64,000 nucleotides of DNA from Sporodiniella umbellata (GCA_025677835.1 JAIXMR010000004.1:186001-250000); one strand, 5' to 3'. Counted from the first letter of the stretch, positions 32,940 to 48,108 are shown. The notes: generated from the letters alone by a model not told the origin. Numbers and translations: made by a program.

Positions 32940-34095
32940 CTTGTTATTAGAAACTGACAAATAAAAAATTTAAAAAGTAAAAAAAAAAAGAAACAAAAGC
33001 TTAAAACAAAGTGAGTCCACAATGACTAAACTCAGCCCTTTTTAAAGCTCGTTAAAAAAAGTGGCCGGATTTTTGGAGCATTAAGTTTCACAAAAACAAA
33101 AGACCTTATTTATATAATGGTTCCACTCTTCATGATTAAGTCACGCCTGATGTCAGCTTTTTTTATACTTGGATCTTGTGCTGGTCACTTTTGCATTTTT
33201 GCTTGAGAAAAAAACGTTCGTCTAACTATCTCTGTTCTATTACCAGACAAGACATTACCACGAATGAGCAAAGTGGTCAGTCAATCCTTATGTTCTTTAT
33301 ACATCATTAACTTTCTCTTGGCACTATAATGATCAGAATTGACTGACTATCAGAGCTGTAGAATTTGATGTAAAAATGAATGTAATAGCATGGAAATAGC
33401 AAGTAATAATACAGATAGCCATACGTATAAGTGACCAGACAGGGTCATGAATACGACAAAAAGCAATTTTATGCCTGTAAAACAAACTAGCTTTAAAACT
33501 GGATACCAGCGAAGCTAGTGAAAACATCGTTCAAAACAAAAGAAGTTTTACGACATCAATCAAAGCTTTACAGGAAGTTTTGGAAATTTTTTAATAGAGA
33601 ATTAAATCGCTAGACTTTTAGCTAAACCATGCACTCTACTTGATTTGTGAAGGATTTTGTATAGCATACTCGGTGGTTTTTTTTTTCAGTGGCAATTGCC
33701 TACTCAATACTATAACTTGTTCGATTTCGCCATGTGTGTATGAAAAACAGATTGCAGATAAATCTATCGCAGCTTAACTAATGATACAGTATTTTATAAG
33801 ATTGCTTAGCAAGCCCAGTGTCACACATCTGTTGTTCGCTCATAAGCTAAAAGTGCATTTTGCTATGGCAGAGTCGCATGGTTGGCCTTAGCTCAATGAT
33901 CTGCTTACTACAGATTTTATTGAGACCCCTATTGGACCTGCCTGTCCGTGAATTACTTGCACTCAATCCTAAGTATAACACTGGGTCTTGTCTTTACAAT
34001 AGCCCAGCTGTGATATTATTTGAACGTCTTTGTTGCTCTCACCAGGTGAAATTGCTCCCCTCCTTTTTTTTTTACAACCTGCGAATTAAATTTAT
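32940..34095. other. Intergenic with a possible retroelement scrap
   Basis: Mostly AT-rich without genes. The ORF at 33860-34099 includes LLRPLLDLPVRELLALNPKY, which resembles the short (L)PV...ELLALSP motif found near the gag/protease boundary of Ty3/gypsy elements. No protease, reverse transcriptase or LTR is visible around it, so at most it is a decayed fragment. Confidence 0.35.
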
Positions 34096-37000
34096 TTAAA
34101 ATGGTTTAAATGTAGAACCTGCTGTCAACATTAAAGGATTTCCCATACCACCCATACCTACTGGAGGTGCTGAGTCTAGAAAAAAGATGCTTTAGCAAAA
34201 TGTGCTGTGTTGGTTATATAGTTTACTTACTGTTTTCGTTGTTTGACTCTTGGTTTGCTACTTTTTCTTTCAAGTCTTTCACTTCTTTATCAAGCATAGA
34301 AACCTAAGGGGATAATTAGCCATGTTCCTATTATACTTTAAATTACCTTCATGAATTGATCTCTCATAGTGTTGATCATATAAGGCATAGCAAAATCATT
34401 CAATCCATGTCTCCATGATAGCTCCATAACAAAATCAGGGCGCATCAAGTCGTTACAAGTGTAAAGCATGGCAGAAAAACATTCTCGCTTGCCAACTTCG
34501 ATAAAGTATTGTAACAATTCTTCGGCAACTTCTCGGTCTTTTGATTCAGCAGCTGTTTCCATAGCATCTTTGAATAGTCTGTCCTCCTTAGAGAGTGCAA
34601 TAGACTGTCTCCATCTTCTGTTTCTCTTGTAAAGGTGAGCAGAAATACGACGGAATTCAAGGAGTTCATGTTTTTCTAAACGCTTGGCAAGATCAACAGG
34701 GTCAATGTTGTCATGGCGGTCAATGCTATCACGCAGCGATTCAAAGTCTTCTTCTTCAATAAACAACTCATTCAATGCAGCATTGACTTCTTTGTTATTA
34801 GCATCTTGGACTGAGACAAGGTACTTCTTAATTAGAGGAATGTTATCGGACTTTTCAAAAATCTGTACGACACGGGTATGTTTGATACGAGGAACAAGGA
34901 CGGAGAGCAAGTCGTTCAGCAACAGAGGTTGTTCTGCAAGATAGAATTTCAGAGCCTTGTAATAAAGTTCAATATTTGACACCTTTACAATAATTTCTGT
35001 GAACGCACTGTGTTCCCAGGCTTCGACAGAATGATCCATCATAGCGATAACAGCATTGTCAAATTCATCGTAGTGAACATAGAGGTAGACAAGCTCACAC
35101 CACAAATGAACATCAGAACAGGCACGGATCACCTTGGAGATATTGATGCGGGCAATATATTTGTTGAGATGAGCCATCATAGACTCAGGTTTATATTTGG
35201 AGTAAAGAATGGCAAGCTCAGTGAACATGGCCATGTGCGCTCTTTCAGATCCAAGACTTGCTTCAAGCAACTCAATGATTTCGTCAAAGTAACCGTTCTT
35301 TTCATATGTCTTGACGAGGTCATCGAGCTCTTCAGCGTGAATAACGATATGAAGACCACAGATTTGAGCCAGTCGGAATTCGCGTTGCTTGATACATTCA
35401 GCATTGACTTCCTTCCAAACTTTGGTAGAGTTGGCTCGACGAGCACAGTCAACTGCGCCTTGATAGTCTTTCAAAAGAACCAAAGTTTGTGCTAAACTGG
35501 CGTGATTGGAAATACTAGAGAACAAAATCTTGGCAGCTTCAAAGAGGCCAGTACGGAAGCATCGGTCACCAACCTCTTGGATTTGAGCAATGTTGGGAGA
35601 AGCCAGGAAATCTTCCAAGTCAGAGAGACGATCTGTTTTGGCATAGGCATACAATAGTTCGGTTTCAATAAAAGGTTCGCGAGAGTGCTTGCGAGCCATT
35701 TGCAAGTATCGAACAAGGTCGTCGTACTTGTTGTCCATAGTAGCTGAGCGAGTGACTTCCATGTAGTTTGAGCTATCGTTAGACCGAATGTAAGAGTCGA
35801 TGGCTTCCTTCACACGCATTTGATCTAATTGAGCCTTAGCCAGTTTGCTCCAAACATCGGACTTATCAGCGCGTTCAGCAAATTCGAAGGCACGGTCAAG
35901 ATCGCCAATCTTTTCAATCAAGACATCGACGGCACTGGCTTCAACCTTATACTTCTTGTAAATAGTGAAAGCTTCTTCAAACAATCCTTCACCGATACAG
36001 ACTTCAGCAACATCGGAAGCATCAAAGTTATCAAGTCGGCTAATATATTCTGATACACGAGATGCGTCAGCCTTGACAGCAGTATAGATCAACAAGTTTT
36101 GAAGGGTCTTGTTATCGTTGAAAGCAGAGCCTTCCAACACAATCTTTTCCAAGAGCTCAATAAGCTCATTGGGTAAATCGGCTGTCATAAAAGCCTTGAC
36201 GGTGGATGACACATCATCAGGATCAGTACATTCAGGAAGAGCAGTGGCAACAATTTGGTCAATCAGTTCACGGCGGTGCTCATTGGATTCAACAAGAACG
36301 GTTCCCCACAAAGGCTGATCGCGGCGTCGTACGAGGTAGCGAGCTTGATGCTTGAACATGGAGTTTTCAGTGGTGATATGAACAAGTTCATAGTCGCATT
36401 GGCCTTTTTCGTAACAGATATAGGCCAAGTAGGGATCTCTCTTCTCACAGTATTTACCGATCGCGCGAGGGTTATAATACTCGTTTTCTTTAAGGAAAGG
36501 CTCAGGATTGTTGTTGGTGTCAATATAAATCTTGGCCAAGGCGTTGTAGACTTCAACATCGGTGCTACCAGCAGTAACACGCAAGTTCAACCAAGGTAAG
36601 AGTAACTTGAGACGGTTCTTTTGTTCAACTTCTTCACAGAGTTTGTCAACAGGAATGTCGCCCTGAACGGAAAGGAGCAAGTTTTTGATAACGTCTTCAT
36701 CACATCCAACATCCAAAAGACCACCAATGACTTCAGGTGTACGGGATGGATTGACACGTTGAACATAAGTCTCAATAAAGCTGTGAAGATTATTGTGGTA
36801 AAGGTAAAGAACAAGGTCGTGAATAAAGTTATGACGATCGCACACAATAATAAGAGGAAGTTGATCAGAAAGTTTGGCTTCCTTCAAATAGTTCTTGACT
36901 TTTTCGGCATCGTAATAGTTGCTTTCACGGCAAATACGTTCAGCTTCACGGATGTTGTTGGTTTGGCAAGCAGCAACAATGTATTTGTAGTGAACAAGAG

Positions 37001-39535
37001 GGTCTTGGCTGACATTAACAATAGATCCAAGGTAATAATAAAGACCGTCATTTGTCTTAAACGACTCAAAGAGCTCAATCAAGTTGTGGGGCTGGAGCTG
37101 TTCAGAATACTTGATGGCAACTTGAACAACGATCTGTAAGTTTTGTCTGATATTGTTGGAAAGCATTTCCTTCAAACAATCCAAAGTTTGATCAACAGAA
37201 AGGTTGCCAAAGTAAGCAACCAACCATTCAGCAGACATCATATGGGTATAAGGAATTATACGTTTAATATCGTGAATATCGGTGTAATGCTCAAGAGCCT
37301 ACAAAATAAACTTTTAGTTGGCCCCTCTTTTTTTTTTGTTCTTTTCGCTTTTTCTTTATGCATTACACGTTGATGAAGTCCAGCCTTTTCACACAAATTA
37401 CCAATGACAACGCGATCGTAATGGCTGATGATGTTTGTACCCAAGATAGCATCAGCTACTTGAGGGGCGTGTACCAAGTTCATTTCAAGAACACGTGTTT
37501 GGAGAGCGGCATCCTCTTCTCTGTCGCCATTCAAATAATCCAACAAAAACGCAGTTGCTTGTTGGAACATGTTTTGAGATTGAAATACATCCACTACTTT
37601 AGCAGGATCAACCAAAGGACCACTTTCATCATTTACAAGGGCAGTAGCAAATTCAGATGCTTTATCGGGCTCACTACGTGCAATGTTGAAAAGAAGAGAG
37701 GCATAGTCAGGAGAATAGCCGGCTGACTTGGAATAGGCCAAAATCTTCTCGTATTGGCGGTTTTCAGCCATACAAAGAACGACTTTGTTGGGTACTTGGG
37801 CACGTAAATAGACAGATAAAGCCAAGATGGAGTCGTATTGCTTGACAAAATCACCTAATTCCTCACTGCATTCCAACTTTTCTTCTTTAAGCCATTTTTC
37901 TAGAAGAGGCTTACGGTTTTGAGTAAGAATAGGTTTGGCAAGCTCAAGTGATTCATATTTGTTCAGACACCCCTTTTCGATCAAGATTCCGAAGTACTGT
38001 AAAACGGGTGAGAGCTGGTTGGGTTGAACGGGGATTTGTCTAAATTGTTCAATTGTTTGCGTCGTACGAAGAATACCCTACAAATAAAATATATTAGGTT
38101 ATACCGGCTTTAATAGTTCGATTGCTACTAACTCTTGGGGATGTAGCGGCAATCTTTGCAGCTTCAGAGTAGTTGCCAGAGGCAAATAATTGATTAAAAC
38201 GAGCAACATACAAGTCGTCTGCACCAGACAGTCCACCTCGAGATGCCAGTTTGAAAGCCAATTCGCTGTTGTTTAAGTTATTGAGAATATATGGAATGAT
38301 CTTGTTCTCGTCTATGGTTACTAAGTGCACCTAGAAATAGAATCAAAAGTTTATATGTGGAAAACATACAATCGTTATTTCACTTACCTGACCCTTCTTG
38401 TTAACGCTGACAATACCTGAGGTAGGTTCATGTTCAGCAGTAACAAAGATTGTGTCGGTGCTAATTCTGTTCATAAAGATGCAGGTACCGCTTTCTAGAT
38501 CGTAAAGGTGGATGAAACCATTCTTTGTCACTAAAAAGATGATACCATATTTCTGACTGATTTGCATAGAAACTGGGAAATCGTTAACCTCATCAGGAGG
38601 AAAGTAAACTTCGATTGCTTTCTTTTGGAATGGTGGGTTTCCTTCTGGATGATCAACCTCAATAATTTGAAGCTAGACAAAAAAAAACAGATAAATTTAA
38701 CGTTTTCCATTTTATCAGTGAGACAAGTACCTTAGCGCTTCCGTTAACAGAGCGGACAGCAAAAGTGAAAAGTTTAGTAGGATGTGGCGAGTCTTGGAGC
38801 TTAATTTCGGCAAAAGCTGCAGCGTGGCCTTCAATAGGTTGACTAACGCTTCTTTCCTTAGAGAAGAGCTGCATAGAACCAATGATACGACCATCTCTTT
38901 GAGAAATGCCAACAAGAACGTACCATTTGTCATCAGCAGAGGCGCGGAGGTTGATGATTTGACAATTAGCAAGGTTGGCTTGTCTTTCAAAGATTTTGAT
39001 AGGAGTGGCATCTCCCTCGATAGACCAGCGGTAGACGTTTTGTTCTGTTACGATGCCAATTGTCTTGATATCTAACCATTTCCAAAATATAATGTCTTCG
39101 CCCATGACGTGAGATTTGAGCTTAGTCTTTGTGTCAAGGTTAAACACCTGGATTTGTCTTTGGGCTATGAAATGTAGCAGTTAGCAATTCTTCTTTACAA
39201 TCTAAGCTTTCCTTTTTACCTTTAAGGGCCATAACGTTAGCAGTTGGATGCATAATGGCAGAGTCGGCGGAAATAGGGCGACGAACGAGCTCATTGTTCT
39301 TGGACATATCAATAACGACAACCTGGGGTTGACTGTTTGTAGTTTCTCGCACACAGATGAATCTTCCCGACTCCATGGTCAAGGTACCAAATCCAATGCT
39401 AGCAGAGTTGACGCCTAAAGCTGGCAGCTACGGACGCGAAGGACATGAGTTTAGAAAAAAGATGTGAAAATGCGTTTAGAAGGTAAAACTTACCTGAGCA
39501 AGCTCAGTGAGGTTTAAAGGTAGCTGTTCACTCAT
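34096..39535 (-). CDS. CHC1: Clathrin heavy chain
   Basis: Structural subunit of the clathrin triskelion in endocytosis and TGN traffic. About nine exons, with introns near 39437-39493, 39170-39220, 38673-38732, 38334-38390, 38078-38130, 37299-37360, 34304-34348 and 34176-34230; roughly 1,680 aa. The N-terminal beta-propeller starts [14 protein letters not shown] and continues with [20 protein letters not shown] and the WD-like repeats over residues 1-330. The long exon (37290-34349) is the legs, with clathrin heavy-chain repeats such as [20 protein letters not shown] and [20 protein letters not shown]. The C-terminus has a short coiled coil ([16 protein letters not shown]) for trimerisation and a Gly/Met-rich tail ([11 protein letters not shown]). 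The annotation is firm; plus-strand ORFs across it are shadows. Confidence 0.97.
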
Positions 39536-40338
39536 CTTATTATATTTTGCTTATTTGGGTTAGGATGAAAAGATTAAAAGCTGTTATTTCAAACGAATGT
39601 ATTTATTTTTTTACTTGATTTAACAACAAAGGTAATAAAACAAGAAAGAAAATGTGCGTTCACTGAAATTCAACAATTACTCGCTGATTAAAATTTTGGC
39701 GAGCTGAAATGGTTAGACCTGCTGGGTATAGAAAGTTTACAACGAACAGCAGAGGCCCTATATCTGAGTCTATGTTGACAAGCCTGTTTTGTCCAAAATA
39801 AAAGAATAATTTCCAGAAAAGAAAAACCAAAGTCTAAAACCAAGCAAACATGCTTCCGGATATCTATAATTACTTATCAAAACACTATTGTAATACCACA
39901 CAATGTAATAGTACAGTGCTACCAATCCAATGCTGAAGCCTTTGTTTCTGCACCTCAATAAGCAGCTTTTACTTTTTTTTTTGGTTTAGCAAGGCACAGC
40001 TGTTGGGAAACAGAAAAGAGAAGAACAAAAAAAAAAAAAAGGCAATCTCGAGTGGGCTGAGAATAATCCAGAACAATGGCCGATCCTTTTTTTAGTGCAA
40101 AGAAAACAAGCAGACATGTCCAATAGAGTATAATATGTAAAAAAAAGTAAATCAGAGATCTTTTGATACTCTTTTTCAAAAATGTTGTGAGAACAATCCA
40201 GTAAAAGAAACAAGGCTTTTAGCGTAAAATGCTGACAAACACTGTGTTTACTTTTCAGCCTTTTGGCGGAGAATTGCCACCTTTTTAAAAGGGATTCAAA
40301 CACCATTTTATTAGTATATTTTTCTCTTGCTTTTTAAC
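39536..40338. other. Divergent promoter region CHC1 / GDP-fucose synthase
   Basis: Shared upstream region of two divergent genes. Minus ORFs at 39770-40306 overlap each other, translate poly-A/T and show no motif. A C/T-rich stretch precedes the start at 40339. Confidence 0.4.
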
Positions 40339-41633
<1,295 letters not shown>

Positions 41634-41913
41634 ATTATACATACATCTTACACACACATATACTTGTGTTTTGATATGAAAATAGAAGGGAACCGTTCTT
41701 GGGCAGAAAATTGATAGATTAAATCCCGTAACATGATTCAAAATGAGACCTTCCCTACATCATCTGGCTAAGTATCACAGCCTTTTTTTTCCCCATTTTT
41801 TTCTATGCTGTTTTTAAGGTCCTACATACGACATATAAATAGCCATGTTTTCTTTTGGTTTTTTCTTTTTTCTTGTCTTTTTTTTTTTTTTTTTTATTGT
41901 TGTGTTTATCAAA

Positions 41914-44773
41914 ATGACCTCCTTGACTGCTGAAAACGTGGCCAATTGCCTTCCTCTTCTTGGCCAATCACCACATATCAAGGGTCGTATCATCAACGTT
42001 ACACATCAAATTCCTTACAATATACTTCGTGCTCAGTACAATGACAACAGCCTTCCTCTATCACCCCCTAGATCTCCTAGTTCAAAGTATCCTGCACAAT
42101 CAAGTGGTGAAATCTCTCCCGATCCTGTAGAAGCTGCTCCCATCTCAAAATTGGCTCGTCATCATAGACGAGGCAATACTTTACGCATGCGATTTCATGC
42201 CGCCGATTGGACAGTGGTTGAAAGAAGAGGCCACCAAGCTCTGTATGCCGGTCTTCAAAGTTTGCGTAAAGATTATGAAACAGTGCATATTGGATGGACT
42301 GGTCCAATTAAAGAGCAATCGTCTCGAAAGCTTATCGCCCCCAACAAATTTACCTCTGAGGACAAAACAAAGTTACAAACCTTACTATGGGATACGGGAC
42401 GTACTGTGCCAGTTTTCTTAGGCGACGAATCGGATGGCCATTACCAGGGGTATTGTAAGCAAGGTAGGTTCAGTAAGGCTTTCTTTTTTTTTTTTCTTTG
42501 ATACGTTTTATTAAGAATTCAATTAGTCCTCTGGCCAGTATTCCATTATTTAGTAAAATCCACCTCACAAAGCAATTTGGTTGAGAAAAGTCAATGGGCT
42601 GACTATGTAGCTGTCAACCGCCAATTTGCCCAGACAGTTATTAACAGATACCAGCCAAATGACATCAGTAAGTATCTTAGTTAAAACAGGTTCTCTATAT
42701 TAACACTTTCAGTCTTTATCAACGATTATCACTTGTTATTGGTGCCTGAGATGATACGTGAGAAGCTCCCAGAGGCTGCCATTGGTATTTTTATTCATGC
42801 GACATTTCCTAGCTCAGAGATTTTCCGCTGTTTACAGAGTAAGTATGATTCGATTGACAACCTTTCAACTCATTCTGTTTAGCTCGCAAAGAGATTCTAA
42901 ACGGCATGCTCGGAGCGAATCTGGTCGGATTCCAAGTAAAGAAAATCTAGACTTTCTATGCATATAATTAAGTTTCAAATAGACATACTCTTATGCAAGA
43001 CACTTTATTTCTTCTTGTACAAGAGTTCTCGGCTGCGAAACTACACAAATTGGTGTCAATCATAACGGCACTTTGATATCGGTGAGCGCTTTTCCTATAG
43101 GAGTGGACTGTAACAGGGTATTGCAATTCAGTAAACAGCCAGGTGTTATGCCCAAGATAAATGCGATTAGAGATATGCACAGTGGTAAGAAGATCATTGC
43201 CGGTCGAGACAAATTGGATACCACTAAGGGAATTTTGCAAAAACTGCATGCTTTTGAGGGGTTTTTGAGGGATTATCCTGAATGGCGCAACAAAGTAGTA
43301 CTCATCCAAGTGGCTACACCAACACACGGAGATCATTCCAGACTAGAAGCCAAAATATCGGAAACGGTCAGTCATATCAATGGCAAATATGGCTCACTTG
43401 AACATACCCCTATTCATTACTATCATCAAGACATAGACCGCGATGAGTACTATGCCCTTTTGTCAGTAGCTGATTTAGCGCTTATCACTTGTAGCAGAGA
43501 CGGCATGAACACCACAAGCTACGAATATACCCTTTGTCAACACCACAAAACAGTGCCGGGCCAGCTTATCTTGTCTGAATTTGCTGGGACTGCTGGCTCG
43601 ATGAGTGCTGCTATCCTGGTCAATCCATGGGACTATGCAGAAGTAGCAAAGTGTATCAATGACGCACTCACTATGTCTTTGGAAGAAAAAGCCACTCGCC
43701 ATGAGGTAATTATATGGCCCCTGCTATTTATCTAACCCTATCATAGCAACTTTATAGGCACGTGACGAGCAGTACCGCTGACTTTTGGGCACACTCGTTT
43801 ATCAAACAACTAGTTACCGTCAGTCAGCAACAGGGCCTTCAATCACATGCCACCCCAACTTTGGATTACTCAAAATTATCTGGAGACTACAAGTCAGCCA
43901 AAAAAAGAGCAATGTTCTTTGATTACGATGTAAAGGAACTCTTTGAGTCTCTTTGTTTTTCTTCTTCTAACCTCTCTTTGTATAGGGAACTCTAACACCC
44001 ATCGTGTCTGCACCTTCCGATGCGACACCTTCCCCTGAAATGATCAAAGCGATTCAGGTTTTGTGTAATGACCCCAACAATATTGTATGGATTATCTCGG
44101 GAAGAGATCAGAGCACGTTGGATGAGTGGATAGGGGAAAATATTGAAAACATCAATCTGAGTGCCGAACACGGTTGTTACATCAAATACGCAAATGCAAA
44201 GCAATGGGAAAGTATCGTCGATAATTTAGATATGAGCTGGAAAAACGATGTTATTGAAATATTCAATTATTACACAGAAAGAACTATTGGAAGTTTTGTT
44301 GAACATAAGAAGTCGTCAGTAACATGGCATTACAGACAAGCAGACAAGGAATACGGGTAAACAACCATCAACAAACAATAAAGCTCATCGTGTTTAGTAC
44401 ATTTCAAGCCAAAGAGTGTCAAAACCATCTAGAAAATGCAATTGTGTCAAATTATCCTGTCGAAATATTAGTAGGAAAAAAGAATCTTGAAGTGCGGCCT
44501 ATGTCCATCAACAAAGGTGAAATCGTAAAGCGTATACTATCGAAAAACCTTGATACAGATTTGGTTGTGTGTGCTGGAGACGACAAAACTGACGAGGACA
44601 TGTTTCGCGCTTTGGGATCCACTCATCAAAAAGCGTCTGCAATATGGCCCAAGCTGGACGGCCATTTGTATTCAATTACCGTCGGTCCTTCTGATAAAAA
44701 GACGCACGCCAACTGGCATGTTAACACACCTCAAGAAATTATAGACATGCTGAGAAATTTGGCCTTTTCATAG
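41914..44773 (+). CDS. TPS2: Trehalose-6-phosphate synthase/phosphatase (Tps2-type, GT20 + HAD)
   Basis: Bifunctional-architecture enzyme of trehalose synthesis. ATG at 41914 (MTSLTAENVANCLPLL) is preferred over an in-frame upstream ATG at 41845 that would translate a poly-T leader as a Phe run. The N-terminal 120 aa include a Ser/Pro-rich segment. The GT20 domain shows WPVFHYL, INDYHLLLVPEMI, GIFIHATFPSSEIFRCLQ, AGRDKLDTTKGI and RDGMNTTSYEY. The HAD phosphatase domain has motif I FFDYD|GTLTPI, split by an intron at 43931-43986, and SGRDQSTL. It ends with AGDDKTDEDMF, the Mg-binding motif. Both the DxDGT nucleophile and GDDxTDE are intact, so phosphatase activity is expected. The GT20 residues also look largely kept, so synthase activity is possible. 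About eight exons, roughly 850 aa. Confidence 0.93.
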
Positions 44774-44825
44774 TCAACCAATAAGAGAGTAGATCCTTTT
44801 TGTTTTCTTTCTTTCTCTCTCAACA

Positions 44826-47108
44826 ATGCTTATTAGACAAATATGCTTGTATTATATATTATCTTCAGTTAGTTTTATAGGTACTCAATAAAATACATAT
44901 AAGCATCTAGCTGGAGAGATCTTTTATTTCTTTTTTTTTTTCTGCTTACAAACAACTTTGAAAAGTTAGGGCTGTAGATATCGCAACCACTCTTTACCCT
45001 CATACATACACTGACTTAGCCAACTGGCCTTGTGTGAGGTTGCTTAATGCTACAGGAGTCGTTGGCTGTCAATCCCGGAAAAAGAAAAGCGGCATATTGT
45101 ACCAAGCACAAACACAACAAGACCTTGAAGATCTACCAAATATACAAACATCGGAAGACATAGCGATCATCCTGCCTCTTTCTTTACTTGATGCAAAAAA
45201 CATTCGTCTTTTAACACAAATAGATCACATCACAGGAATTATAGCTTTAATCACCAATGCAACAAAAACGCCTTCGCCTGACTCGACCTGTCCCAATTGT
45301 GAATTTGGATTGTATGCTAACGATCCAGACATCTATCAATGGAATGAACAAGCCCTAGGTTTGATACAACAAAGCTTCGATATACCCATTTTTGCCATTA
45401 AGCCAACAGACGACAAGTCAAAGCAAACATATGATCACCTTGCCCAAGCGGTGACATATAACAAAGAAAGGCAATATAAACATTACCCTTTGAAGGCAAT
45501 CGACTTCAATCTTTTTATGTGGGCTGCTGTCAACTCGGAAACATGCTTACGAAGAGGTTGGTGTCAACCTCTCGGTGGATTTTCTGTATACTCCACACCT
45601 TCGTTGGATCTATCTACAGATGATAACAAACCGATCATACTAGTTTCTGCTAATTTGGATAGCCGGGCTTTGTTTCACGATCTAGTCGTAGGATCTACAA
45701 AGGATGTTTCAGGAGTAGTAGCAGTGCTGGCTATAGCAGAGGCTTTGAGTCGTGTAAGTTTTTTTTTTTTTGTGCTCACTGCTCTAACAAAACATAGGCT
45801 CCAACACCGATGGACACTTTACCTAAGCATGTCTTGTACACTCTTTTTACTGCAGAGTCTTGGGGATTTGCTGGATCCCAACGATTTGTAAAAGATATAT
45901 CATCCGATTTTGTTTGCACCAACGCTACTAGAGCAGTCTCGTGTCCTTATTTGAATGCACCCTGCACCTTTCCATGTGTCCGAAATATAGATTTCAAACG
46001 GATTCAATTTGAAAAAATCGAGACAATCTTTGAGCTTCAATCTGTATCTGGAATGGAATCAAATAGCCAGTACTATGTGCACGTTGACAGTGACGACTTG
46101 AATCAACAGCTTGTCACCAAACTACAAAGCTATTCTAATATCAAAGCTGCTAGTGCTGATGGTATCAGGCGAAAGTTACCACCGAGTAGCTCTATGAGTT
46201 TTTTAAAGAAAAACCGCAATATTAGGGCTGCTGTAATCACGGACTATCAGAGCCAACTTGGGGAGTAAGACTGTTTGGTATTGCAACCTGAGTTACTAAA
46301 TGCGTTGGTTAGCTATTATAATAGCGATTTAGATTATCAGGCTGACATACCAAAAATGGCAGAATCAATATGCAATCTTGTTAATTCCACATCGAATGCT
46401 ATTTATAACGAAGCGTCTGGATTGAATGGGTCGTTCATCGCCAGTAATTGTACCCTAATATCTGACCTGTTGGACTGCCTTATTTACAACTTTTCCTGTC
46501 CGCTTATACAGAATTACTTTAATGGTATTTGTAAACTAAAAAATAAAAGTAAAAAAAAAAAAGCAGAAAAGATTAAAAGCAAGTCATTTTAGTATCAGAC
46601 ATTACAACCTTTAGTCACTATTCATCAGTTATATCGTTTCTAAACCCTTCTCCTCAACTTCTACCAAGATTTGCTTTCAACTTCTTGGGAGGTTTAAATG
46701 GAAAGCCAACTAACAATACCTGTACAGTTGCCTCTGATTGCCTAGTGGGAGAATACTGTATTTTAAAAAAATGCAGAAAAACTTTAACAAGCTATCATGA
46801 CGCTTATGGGACTGGTTTGGAGTACGACGAGAGCGCAAATATAGTAAAAGTGGTTGATCCAACAAAAGGAACTTGGACTGAAAGCACGTAAGCTTTCTTT
46901 TTGTTTTTTTGTTTTTTTTTTTTTTTGGCAAAACAATAGAAGCTAACAAAAAAAAAGCTGGGACGAAACTGCTTTAAGGATATTCATCGTAACTTCCAAA
47001 ACACATCAAATAGTTGAACTCATTATAGGTCTACTATGGGCTCTTGCAAGTTTTGTTATTGTTTGGTTCATTCAAAGGCAGTTTCGTAAATCTGTTAAAA
47101 TAGACTAG
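44826..47108 (+). CDS. NCSTN: Nicastrin (gamma-secretase subunit)
   Basis: Type I membrane glycoprotein that, in animals and plants, gates substrate entry to gamma-secretase. Exon 1 (44826-44880, MLIRQICLYYILSSVSFI) is a signal peptide. It joins at 44966 to VRAVDIATTLYPH, then WPCVRLLNATGVVGCQS, the nicastrin opening. Next come SPDSTCPNCEFGLYAN, CLRRGWCQPLGGFSVYS and SANLDSRALFHDL. TAESWGFAGSQRFVKDI follows, with the Glu and xGS of the DYIGS region kept, then SCPYLNAPCTFPC. A 46-nt intron near 46264-46309 restores GDYYNSDLDYQAD. N-glycosylation sequons are frequent. The last exon holds one TM helix (IVELIIGLLWALASFVIVWF) and a short basic tail; stop at 47108. About 640 aa, near family length. 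It starts 52 nt after the TPS2 stop. Confidence 0.93.
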
Positions 47109-48108
47109 GAAATAAGAAATGCCCTTTATAAATCGACTAAAAATTGATATCACCTGTGCAGTCTTGGTCTTTTTTTCTCAAAATAATACAACTATGTTTT
47201 TTTTAAAGAGAAATTTGACTTTGAGAGCAATCCAAAACTTGCAAATAATTTAGGGACCTTAAGATCTCTGGTCATAAGTACAGTACGTTGGAGTTCGTAA
47301 ACCTACTTTGGTTGTATTTCTAGGCGAATGAAACAAACCATTTGGACCAAGCACAAAATATTGTTTCGAAAAACCATAATGCTTCGATGAAGCTTATTTG
47401 CTTGATATGAATCTGGAACAGAGAGTAACCTTAAACGAGTATCTGTCCTTTCTTATGGTATTTGATTCAGCTTTTATTAACAAAACATATACCTATAAGG
47501 GAACATTTCATTTAAACATATCAAAAAAAGGAAGGGAGACTTAGATTGATGTAAAGGAGAATTTACGATTGCTAGTCTATGGCTTTTGGTCAACATATGC
47601 CATCAGATAAAAGACAGTAACGATGTTGTCTTTAGTAGCAATTATACTTGATAGTTACGGTAAGCTTTATGCGGAAAAGGGAGGAGGAGGAAAACGTTTT
47701 GACCATGTCATTTACCATTCTTGATCTTTTTCGAAATAAAAATACCCACGATCGATTTTATTTCTGATCAATTTGGGCATGTGAAGAGTAGACAGCTTGT
47801 TGGATTCAATGTGATATGTAGTGCAAAATAAGGCGTTTTTGCCTATGATTTTTCTTTTTCTGAGTATAAAGCGTTAAAGTCTTTGAAGTAGTAGACTATA
47901 ATAACATGTGCTCTTTTGCATTTTGGGTATAGAACTGAAAGTGTGTGAAACAACTAGTTTTTTTTTCCTTCTTTGAGAAAAACTAAGACACCAAAGTTAA
48001 AGACGATATAATTTTTTTTGATTTACACTCCCAAGTATGGTAAATTCCTTTTGGCTTTTTGTTTAGCTTTTTTTATTTTGAAATAAACGTTGTCAAAGTA
48101 TACTCGCA
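47109..48108. other. 1-kb intergenic, convergent 3' ends
   Basis: Lies between the nicastrin stop and the alpha/beta hydrolase stop. No ORF of note and no RNA gene recognised. Ordinary AT-rich spacer. Confidence 0.4.

Noticed and set aside
36621..37139. 172-codon plus-strand ORF inside the clathrin gene
   Set aside because: It is antisense to the conserved clathrin heavy-chain leg; codon constraints on the real gene keep the reverse frame open.
41845..41913. Upstream in-frame ATG of the TPS2 gene as the true start
   Set aside because: It would give an N-terminus made mostly of Phe encoded by the poly-T leader; ATG 41914 has a good context and fits the family.
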